17,754 bases of DNA. Source: an uncultured Ruminococcus sp. (GTDB lineage Bacteria; Bacillota; Clostridia; Oscillospirales; Ruminococcaceae). The stretch lies in the NCBI GenBank assembly GCA_947176565.1, contig CAMWRC010000003.1:1-17754 (forward strand), read 5' to 3'. Below are positions 8,134-14,222 of the stretch, in pieces (the stretch's first letter is position 1; each line of letters opens with the position of its first letter). The notes below the pieces were generated by a model that was not told the origin of the DNA, made no database searches, and saw nothing but the letters and a program-made list of their open reading frames with translations. Both the position numbers and the translations under genes were made by a program.

Positions 8134-8837
8134 TGGGAGCTATTTACAGACGTGAAATGAATGCGTTTTTCACTTCGGGAGTAGGATATGTGTTCCTTGC
8201 AGGATTTGCACTGTTTTCGGGATTGTTTTTTTCGGTAGGCGTTATAGGTTCCGGAATGTCTGATATGTCGCCGATGTTCGGTTCGATGTTTCTGATTGTT
8301 CTTTTCCTGATACCGATTCTCACGATGAAGCTTCTCAGCGAGGAAAAGAAAAACCGCACAGACCAGGGACTTCTTACTGCACCGGTAGGGCTTTCGTCAA
8401 TTGTTCTGGGCAAATATTTTGCTGCACTCACGCTTTTTGTGATTGCTGAAAGTATAGTATTTATCTATGCAGTCATAATTGCGTTATGCGGTCAGGTTGT
8501 ATGGTCAACGCTTCTGGGAAATTATTTTGCAATGCTTTTCCTTGGAGCGGCTTTCATAGCTATCGGACTTTTCATATCATCGCTGACCGAAAATCAGATG
8601 GCGTCTGCGGTAATCGGTATGTTTGTTCTTTTCGTGCTTTATCTTATGGATTCACTTGCAGCAAGTATTCCGGTTGAATTTCTGAGAAATTCTGTTATGT
8701 CGCTTGCATTTTATTCAAAGTATATTGAATTTACTCAGGGAATCTTCAATCTTTCCAGCGTTGTATACTTTCTCAGTGTAGCGTTTCTCTTTAATTTCTT
8801 CACTGTGAGAGTTCTCGACAAGAGACGCTGGGGCTGA
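8133..8837 (+). CDS. ABC-2 family permease (GldF-like)
   Basis: The 234-residue protein is strongly hydrophobic, with about six membrane helices: near residues 14-36, 49-68, 90-115, 125-147, 152-172 and 205-225. It is the likely membrane partner of the upstream ATPase, with which it overlaps by one base. The N-terminal MGAIYRREMNAFFTSGVGYV is typical of ABC-2 permeases (a cytoplasmic start helix followed by TM1), and the KLLSEEKKNRTDQGLLTAP loop between TM2 and TM3 is the conserved E-rich segment of this family. The length is normal for GldF-type permeases (about 240). Substrate and direction are not evident. Confidence 0.88.
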   Translation: MGAIYRREMNAFFTSGVGYVFLAGFALFSGLFFSVGVIGSGMSDMSPMFGSMFLIVLFLIPILTMKLLSEEKKNRTDQGLLTAPVGLSSIVLGKYFAALTLFVIAESIVFIYAVIIALCGQVVWSTLLGNYFAMLFLGAAFIAIGLFISSLTENQMASAVIGMFVLFVLYLMDSLAASIPVEFLRNSVMSLAFYSKYIEFTQGIFNLSSVVYFLSVAFLFNFFTVRVLDKRRWG

Positions 8838-8858
8838 TAGGAAAGGGGAAACATATCA

Positions 8859-10505
8859 ATGACTAAAGATAAAGAAAAAGAAATTGCAGAGAATCAGGAA
8901 AAAAATCCGGAGAAAAAGTCAGAGAAAAAAGAAAAAAAGCCAAAGGAAAAGAAGAATTTAAAAAAGCTCCGTTTCGGTTCGGTATCAGCAGTTGTAATAG
9001 TTCTTGTGGTTGCTATTGTGGTTGTGCTTAATCTCATGTGCGGAATTATGATGAAACGCTATCCGGTCAAGCTCGACCTCACGCCCGATAACCGCCATGA
9101 ACTGAGTGAACAATCAATCGAGGCACTGAAAAATATAGATAGAGACGTTGAAATAACCGTCACCACCACAAAGGATTATTTTGACAGTATGTCTGTACAG
9201 TATCAGAATATGTTCTATCAGTATTATGGAGTGATTGTTGATTGTCCCTATGATATTATTCCGGAGATTCTTGACAAGTATTCCGTATATGCCGAATCCG
9301 GAGACGGAAGTATTACAGTAAAATATATCGATATAAACAAGAATCCTGATGCAGTTTCACGCTGGAGTAAATATTATAACGGAGATATTACAGAGGGCGG
9401 AATCGTTATTCAGTGCGGTGAAAGAATAAAATTCATATCTCCGTCTGAAGTTGCCGGAATGATTACTCCTTCACAGAATAGCAGTCAGCAGAATATCAGC
9501 ATGGTTTTCGCAGGAGAAAGCGTTCTCACCTCAGCCGTAAAGGCTGTTACGGACGCAAATCCGGTACGTGCAGCAGTTGTTTCAAGCATGAACGGAAGCC
9601 CGATTATTGACCAGGTTCATTCATCAGTTGCATCATCTGTAAGGAATTTTCTTTCAAAGAACGGCTATGACTGCACGGAAATTGACATCGGAATAGACGA
9701 TTTGAGTACAGACGTATATGATATGGTAATTGTTGCCGCACCGGGAATTGATTTCACAGCAGATATTATCTCAAAGCTCAGCGATTTTCTCTATAATAAC
9801 GGAAACTATCAGAAAAGTATGATATATATTCCGAATTTTTACGCTACAAATCTTCCGAATATCACGGAATTTCTTGCAGACTGGAAAATACAGGTTGAAA
9901 AATCAGCTGTTTTTGATGACAGCCGTATGGTTCAGGCAAGTATTTCAGCACTTGGAAGCGTAACTTATGCTCCTACTGTAAATATCAGCGATTCTGAAGC
10001 AGTGGGAACATTACAGAATGAATCACTTCCTATAGTTGCTCCGCAGGCAAGACCCATAACTATTCTCAGCAAGAACAACGAGAGCATTGTCACAGAACTT
10101 ATCAGTTCCTCCGATACTTCATATCTTGTATCTCTTGATGAGGGAAATGAAGTTTCCGAGGAGCAGTCATCATACAGCATTGTTGTTAAATCACGCAGAG
10201 AAACCGCGTCCGGTCTTGATGTATACGGCAGTGAACTTCTTGTTATAGGCAGTCCGTTTATGCTTGATGAACTTGTTTTATCCAGTACAACAACTTATAA
10301 CAATGCAAATGCGGTACTGAATATCGTAAACGGCATGACAGGAAAGGAAGCAGGCGATATAATCCCTGAAAAGGCTCTTGAGCAGTATACACTTTCGATT
10401 TCCACATCTATGGCAAGAGTTATTTTAGCAGTTGTGGTAGTAGTGATTCCGCTTCTCATTGCCGCTGCGGGAGTTATCGTTCTGGTATGGAGAAAGAATA
10501 AATGA
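8859..10505 (+). CDS. GldG-like ABC-associated membrane protein
   Basis: The 548-residue protein has a very charged Lys/Glu N-terminal tail (1-38), a membrane helix at about 41-63, a large presumably extracytoplasmic region (about 66-517), and a second helix at about 519-544 ending in RKNK. Just after TM1, LDLTPDNRHELSEQSIEALK is the GldG/ABC_transp_aux signature segment. The Bacteroidetes GldG is part of the GldAFG complex needed for gliding; homologues in non-gliding bacteria have no settled role. AAAGGGG at 8842-8848 is 10 nt upstream of the ATG. The 3' end overlaps the next gene by 4 nt (ATGA). The two-helix, large-ectodomain layout suggests a scaffold or sensor bound to the ABC core. Confidence 0.85.
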   Translation: MTKDKEKEIAENQEKNPEKKSEKKEKKPKEKKNLKKLRFGSVSAVVIVLVVAIVVVLNLMCGIMMKRYPVKLDLTPDNRHELSEQSIEALKNIDRDVEITVTTTKDYFDSMSVQYQNMFYQYYGVIVDCPYDIIPEILDKYSVYAESGDGSITVKYIDINKNPDAVSRWSKYYNGDITEGGIVIQCGERIKFISPSEVAGMITPSQNSSQQNISMVFAGESVLTSAVKAVTDANPVRAAVVSSMNGSPIIDQVHSSVASSVRNFLSKNGYDCTEIDIGIDDLSTDVYDMVIVAAPGIDFTADIISKLSDFLYNNGNYQKSMIYIPNFYATNLPNITEFLADWKIQVEKSAVFDDSRMVQASISALGSVTYAPTVNISDSEAVGTLQNESLPIVAPQARPITILSKNNESIVTELISSSDTSYLVSLDEGNEVSEEQSSYSIVVKSRRETASGLDVYGSELLVIGSPFMLDELVLSSTTTYNNANAVLNIVNGMTGKEAGDIIPEKALEQYTLSISTSMARVILAVVVVVIPLLIAAAGVIVLVWRKNK

Positions 10506-12028
10506 AAAAAGCAGTTAAAGGTATTATCGGACTTACTGCTGTTCTTGCAGTTCTGGGCGGAGGTCTTGCCGCGCTCGTGCTTACACAGCCTGATGACGAA
10601 AGCGAGCCGGAAATTTCCGTATCAGAACCGGAGCAGGACGTGAAAATCCTCATCAGGGACGATACGGTTACGGGAACTGACCCCGACACCGGCGCAGACC
10701 TTGAGGGAATTGTAAAGCAGGTCAGCGTAAAAAACAGTACCGGCGGATTTCTTGTAGTTCAGGAAAAATCTTCCGATTCTGAAAATGTGACATATACTAT
10801 TGACGGATATGAAGATGTAGACATGAAAACAAGTATGATAAGCACTCTTGCCAATAATGCCAACGGTCTCACTTCGGAGGCGACGATAGAGGAGAACTGT
10901 ACGGATATTGCAAAGTTCGGACTTGATTCCCCGAAGGCGGAAGTTGAAGTGGAATATGAATCAGGTACAAAACGCCGTATGTTTATAGGCGATGAAGCTC
11001 CGACCGGAAATGTCAGCTATGTCATGATAGACGGTCTTGATACAGTATTTACTGTCAGAAATTCCGCGCTTGCAAACTACAGCAATACAGTTATGGATTT
11101 TGTAAGTACAACAATTCTTGAAGCTCCGGAGACATATCCGATTGTGCAAAGTCTGCGTATACAGCGTGAGAATCTTGATACAGATATACTTCTTGAATAT
11201 GACGCAATGAATGACGACGAAAATTACAACGGCGGAACTTCTGCTACGCATATCATGGTTGAACCGGCAAGGGCTTATCTTGCTGTTGAGCGTTCTTCTG
11301 ATATTACTACCGGAATGTTCGGACTTGCGGCAGATGATATTTATTCCGTTCACTGCAGCGATGCGGATATTGCTGAAGCCGGTCTTGAAACGCCGTTCTG
11401 TACAGTGACTATGGAATGCAATGACGGAAATACGTATACACTTCTTCTGAGTGAGCCTTTTACTTACGAGGACAGCGGCAGATGCAGTTATGCAATGCTT
11501 GAGGGCGGAAGCGTTATCTATATCGTTAAAGAGGAAAAGGCAAGATGGACCTTCATTGAGCCTGTGGATATTGCATCAAGAATATTCATGGCGACTTATG
11601 TATGGAATGTTGAAAATCTTAAAGTAACAGCAGACGGAAAGGAATACGCTTTTGATGTCAGACGTATAAATCCTGATGAGGAGATTGAATCGCTTAAATC
11701 AGAGCATTTCAGTGCTTCTCTTAACGGAAGTGAGTTCAGTTCTGAGCGTTACCGACTTTTCTACAGCTTTCTTATAAGCGCAAACGCAGAGGATTTTGCA
11801 TTGGGTGAGGAGATTCCGACCGGCGAACCTATGGCATCAATTGAGTATAAGGATACGTATACAGGCGAGGACGTAAATATTGAATTTTATGAGCAGACAT
11901 CAATGACGGCACTTATTGTTATAGACGGCGAAAGCAGATTCCATATATCAAAATCGTTTGTTGATACACTTGCATCAAATGCCGAAAGACTGGAAACAGA
12001 CGAAGATTTTGTTACAACATGGAAATGA
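10502..12028 (+). CDS. Membrane-anchored DUF4340 protein
   Basis: The 508-residue protein starts with a basic stretch and a hydrophobic helix (about residues 7-28) without a clear signal peptidase site, so it is probably anchored with the rest outside. An acidic linker follows, then two related DUF4340-like halves. In the first (about 45-210), the stretch from IAKFGLDSP through VEVEYESGTKRRMFIGDEAP to VSYVMIDGLDTVFTV is characteristic. In the second (about 265-400), IAEAGLETP, CTVTMECNDGNTYTLLLSEP and CSYAMLEGGSVIYIV echo it in the same order. DUF4340 proteins are commonly encoded beside GldG-type genes, as here. Start codon and previous stop overlap (ATGA). Biochemical function is unknown. 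Confidence 0.85.
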   Translation: MKKAVKGIIGLTAVLAVLGGGLAALVLTQPDDESEPEISVSEPEQDVKILIRDDTVTGTDPDTGADLEGIVKQVSVKNSTGGFLVVQEKSSDSENVTYTIDGYEDVDMKTSMISTLANNANGLTSEATIEENCTDIAKFGLDSPKAEVEVEYESGTKRRMFIGDEAPTGNVSYVMIDGLDTVFTVRNSALANYSNTVMDFVSTTILEAPETYPIVQSLRIQRENLDTDILLEYDAMNDDENYNGGTSATHIMVEPARAYLAVERSSDITTGMFGLAADDIYSVHCSDADIAEAGLETPFCTVTMECNDGNTYTLLLSEPFTYEDSGRCSYAMLEGGSVIYIVKEEKARWTFIEPVDIASRIFMATYVWNVENLKVTADGKEYAFDVRRINPDEEIESLKSEHFSASLNGSEFSSERYRLFYSFLISANAEDFALGEEIPTGEPMASIEYKDTYTGEDVNIEFYEQTSMTALIVIDGESRFHISKSFVDTLASNAERLETDEDFVTTWK

Positions 12029-12051
12029 GGACAGGTTCTTGGAATCTGTTC
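12029..12051 (+). other. 10-bp hairpin directly after the DUF4340 gene
   Basis: GGACAGGTTC (12029-12038) pairs with GAATCTGTTC (12042-12051) around a TTG loop, with two G-T pairs. It starts right after the stop codon but is followed by TCATAAAAAC rather than a T-run, so it is a poor intrinsic terminator; it may protect the mRNA 3' end or partly insulate the next gene. No convincing promoter is visible between here and 12131. Confidence 0.5.
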
Positions 12052-12130
12052 TCATAAAAACATGGCGCATCTTTTAGGCGGATTTATTTTATATGAATAC
12101 GCTCTGATTATAGAATGGGAGGAAAAAAGT

Positions 12131-12412
12131 ATGATTGAAAAATTCCACACATACAAGGGGTATCCGCTTGTAAGAAGCGGTAACCAGATGTATTACGGCT
12201 ATATGTCCGACCCGTATGTTATATGGATACAGATTCTCGGAACTAAAGATGTCAAAGGCGAAAAAATGACTTCAAAAGTCAGAGTAGTACAGATGGCTAC
12301 AAATGAGCCTAATCCTGCAAAAGCCTTTGTAAAGACTACTGAACGCGACTGCGGTCTTTATGAAGCTCTGGATATTGCAAATATATGGCTTGAAAAGGCA
12401 CTTGCAAAATAA
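12131..12412 (+). CDS. Small protein of unknown function (93 aa)
   Basis: The 93-residue product is a compact soluble protein: an N-terminal beta-rich half (FHTYKGYPLVRSGNQMYYGY, then YVIWIQILGTKDV and KVRVVQMAT strands) and a C-terminal helix ending LDIANIWLEKALAK. It has no signal peptide or membrane segment. The start is set by GGGAGG at 12117-12122, 8 nt before the ATG at 12131; an in-frame ATG at 12062 has no ribosome binding site. I recall similar short hypothetical proteins in clostridial genomes, but no function is known to me. It lies after the DUF4340 gene and ends at a strong terminator, so it may be the last gene of that operon or a separate unit. Confidence 0.8.
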   Translation: MIEKFHTYKGYPLVRSGNQMYYGYMSDPYVIWIQILGTKDVKGEKMTSKVRVVQMATNEPNPAKAFVKTTERDCGLYEALDIANIWLEKALAK

Positions 12413-12418
12413 TTAATG

Positions 12419-12450
12419 AATCCCTGAACCGACAGTTCAGGGATTTTTTT
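12419..12450 (+). terminator. Strong intrinsic terminator
   Basis: AATCCCTGAAC (12419-12429) and GTTCAGGGATT (12435-12445) form a perfect 11-bp stem with a CGACA loop, followed by a run of T to 12450. It ends the small gene at 12131-12412. Confidence 0.95.
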
Positions 12451-12470
12451 GTATATTGTCATAAATTTGC

Positions 12471-12499
12471 TTGACATTATGTGAAAGATGTGGTATAAT
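12471..12499 (+). promoter_or_regulatory. Sigma-A promoter of the YbjN-like gene array
   Basis: Consensus TTGACA (12471-12476), a 17-nt spacer and consensus TATAAT (12494-12499), with an extended -10 TGG just before it. Predicted transcription start is about 12506, giving a leader of about 50 nt before the GTG at 12555. This should be a strong constitutive promoter. Confidence 0.93.
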
Positions 12500-12554
12500 A
12501 TTATCATACGGTGGATATTATGATGTTCGCTGTCCGCTGAAAGGAAGTGCTTTT

Positions 12555-13019
12555 GTGGCTAAAAATTATTCAAAGGAAATCGCAGCAGCGATAACGGATT
12601 TTTTGCGTAAGGATAACTGGAATTTTGAGAAAGTGAATGAAAACGGAATCATAGAACTTGGCGTTAAACTTAATTCAAAGCTCAAAAAAGCTGATATTTA
12701 CATCAATGTTCTCGAACATGGATTTATTGTGAATTCAGTGCCGAGTCTCAGTGCAGATAAAGACTGCATAAAAGATATGACTGAATTTATCACACGTGCT
12801 AACTATGGTCTTAATCACGGCAATTTTGAAATGGACTATAGAGACGGCGAAATAAGATATAAAACAAGTTTGTTCAGCGATGATGAGATTCCCACACATG
12901 AACAGATTGAGGCAATGATTTATATTAATGTTACAACGCTCGATAATTATGGAAATGGTCTTGCTATGATTGCGTTCGGAATGGGTACTCCGGAAGATGC
13001 TATCCGTATGTGCGAATAA
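12555..13019 (+). CDS. YbjN-like domain protein, copy 1
   Basis: First of three tandem paralogues. The 154-residue product aligns end to end with copies 2 and 3 and starts MAKNYSKEIA with a GTG start codon; AAGGAAG at 12541-12547 lies 7 nt upstream. A longer reading frame back to 12471 is excluded because it would overlap the promoter. The central FITRANYGLNHGNFEMDYRD followed by EIRYKTS is the pattern of YbjN/type III secretion chaperone-like proteins (a helix, then beta strands that usually mediate protein binding), and the C-terminal YGNGLAMIAFGMGTPEDAI completes that fold. No membrane or secretion signal is present. The role is unknown; family members are small cytosolic, sensory or chaperone-like proteins. 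It is the most diverged copy. Confidence 0.78.
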   Translation: MAKNYSKEIAAAITDFLRKDNWNFEKVNENGIIELGVKLNSKLKKADIYINVLEHGFIVNSVPSLSADKDCIKDMTEFITRANYGLNHGNFEMDYRDGEIRYKTSLFSDDEIPTHEQIEAMIYINVTTLDNYGNGLAMIAFGMGTPEDAIRMCE

Positions 13020-13032
13020 CAGGAGGGTTAAA

Positions 13033-13500
13033 ATGGCTAAGAATTATTCAAAGGAAATTGCAGATGCTGTTTCAATGTTTCTTCATGAAGATGACTGGAA
13101 ATTCAGTGAGGTCGATGATGACGGCATTATAAGAACAGGAATAAGGATTGAATCAAAACTTAAAAGCGCTGATATCTATATCAATGTTCTGAAGGATTCG
13201 TTTGTTGTCGTATCTGTTCCGGCACTCAAAGCAGATAAAGACTGTATAAACGAAATGGCGGAATTTATCACACGTGCTAACTATGGTCTTAATCACGGCA
13301 ATTTTGAAATGGACTACAGAGACGGAGAAATCAGATATAAAACAAGTATGTACTGCGGCAATATGATTCCGACACCTGAACAGATAAAAGCCGTTATTTA
13401 TATCAATGTTTCAACGCTCGATGATTACGGAAACGGAATCGCTATGGTTGCGTTCGGAATGAGTACTCCGGAAGATGCTATCCGTATGTGCGAAGAATAG
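13033..13500 (+). CDS. YbjN-like domain protein, copy 2
   Basis: Second tandem paralogue, 155 residues, with ATG at 13033 and AGGAGGG at 13021-13027, 13 nt after copy 1. The same YbjN-like layout applies. The first 286 nt differ from copy 3 at one silent position only, while the last 30 coding nt before the terminal codons (from ACTCCGGAAGATGC) match copy 1 exactly. Copy 2 therefore looks like a recombinant of the two. Its ribosome binding site is the strongest of the three. Confidence 0.78.
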   Translation: MAKNYSKEIADAVSMFLHEDDWKFSEVDDDGIIRTGIRIESKLKSADIYINVLKDSFVVVSVPALKADKDCINEMAEFITRANYGLNHGNFEMDYRDGEIRYKTSMYCGNMIPTPEQIKAVIYINVSTLDDYGNGIAMVAFGMSTPEDAIRMCEE

Positions 13501-13510
13501 GAGAATTAAA

Positions 13511-13981
13511 ATGGCTAAGAATTATTCAAAGGAAATTGCGGATGCTGTTTCAATGTTTCTTCATGAAGATGACTGGAAATTCAGTGAGGTCGATGATGAC
13601 GGCATTATAAGAACAGGAATAAGGATTGAATCAAAACTTAAAAGCGCTGATATCTATATCAATGTTCTGAAGGATTCGTTTGTTGTCGTATCTGTTCCGG
13701 CACTCAAAGCAGATAAAGACTGTATAAACGAAATGGCGGAATTTATCACACGTGCTAACTATGGTCTTAATCACGGCAATTTTGAAATGGACTACAAAGA
13801 CGGAGAAATCAGATACAAAACAAGTATGTACTGCGGCAATATAATTCCGACACATGAACAGATAAAAGCCGCTATTTATATCAATATTTCAACACTCGAT
13901 GATTATGGAAACGGAATCGCTATGGTTGCGTTCGGAATGGGTACTCCGGAAGAAGCAGTGGAATCATGCGAAAAAGACTGA
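13511..13981 (+). CDS. YbjN-like domain protein, copy 3
   Basis: Third tandem paralogue, 156 residues, with ATG at 13511 and AGGAG at 13499-13503 overlapping the copy 2 stop codon. The N-terminal 95 residues are identical to copy 2. The C-terminus diverges (EEAVESCEKD instead of EDAIRMCEE), as expected if this is the original 3' end of the locus. The array ends at a terminator 10 nt downstream, so the three genes form one transcript. Confidence 0.78.
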   Translation: MAKNYSKEIADAVSMFLHEDDWKFSEVDDDGIIRTGIRIESKLKSADIYINVLKDSFVVVSVPALKADKDCINEMAEFITRANYGLNHGNFEMDYKDGEIRYKTSMYCGNIIPTHEQIKAAIYINISTLDDYGNGIAMVAFGMGTPEEAVESCEKD

Positions 13982-13991
13982 CAGATAATTA

Positions 13992-14027
13992 AATCTCCCT
14001 GAAAAATCAGGGAGATTCTTATTATTT
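13992..14027 (+). terminator. Intrinsic terminator of the YbjN-like array
   Basis: AATCTCCCTGA (13992-14002) and TCAGGGAGATT (14007-14017) form a perfect 11-bp stem around AAAA, followed by CTTATTATTT. The T-tract is interrupted, so termination may be less complete than at 12419. Confidence 0.88.
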
Positions 14028-14133
14028 AAGCAATGTTTAAGTATGAAGTTGTCTGAAATTACAGTTTAAACACTGACTTTTTGTGAATATATCTGAATTT
14101 TTTGTAAGCATGAATTTTTTTTGAGGAATCTGC

Positions 14134-14162
14134 TTGTAAATTAATGTGAAATGCCTTATAAT
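14134..14162 (+). promoter_or_regulatory. Promoter of the GH26 gene
   Basis: TTGTAA (14134-14139), 17-nt spacer, TATAAT (14157-14162). The upstream stretch is rich in A/T with two TGAATTTTTT repeats (14094 and 14111) that could act as an UP-like element. The leader of about 55 nt contains a 6-bp hairpin, ACATCG/CGATGT (14176-14192), then AGGAGG at 14209-14214. Confidence 0.82.
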
Positions 14163-14222
14163 TAAAGTACAGGAAACATCGGTTGACGATGTATGAGGGA
14201 TAATCAACAGGAGGTTATTTTA

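Larger units (their letters stand above)
12555..13981 (+). repeat. Tandem gene triplication, unit about 478 bp
   Basis: Three head-to-tail copies of one gene: the starts of copies 1 and 2 and of copies 2 and 3 both lie 478 nt apart (12555, 13033, 13511). A 56-bp block (12783-12838, 13261-13316, 13739-13794) is identical in all three although copy 1 differs widely elsewhere. Confidence 0.95.

Noticed and set aside
12062..12130. Longer version of the 93-residue protein starting at 12062
   Set aside because: That ATG has no Shine-Dalgarno, while ATG 12131 has GGGAGG 8 nt upstream.
12471..12554. N-terminal extension of YbjN-like copy 1 from 12471
   Set aside because: It would start on the -35 box and overlap a consensus promoter; the copies align from the GTG at 12555.
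12970..13510. N-terminal extensions of YbjN-like copies 2 and 3 into the preceding genes
   Set aside because: Each true ATG has its own ribosome binding site and the proteins align at MAKNYSKEIA.
14193..14222. GH26 start at 14193
   Set aside because: It adds 10 residues before a clear signal peptide and lies upstream of the AGGAGG at 14209-14214.
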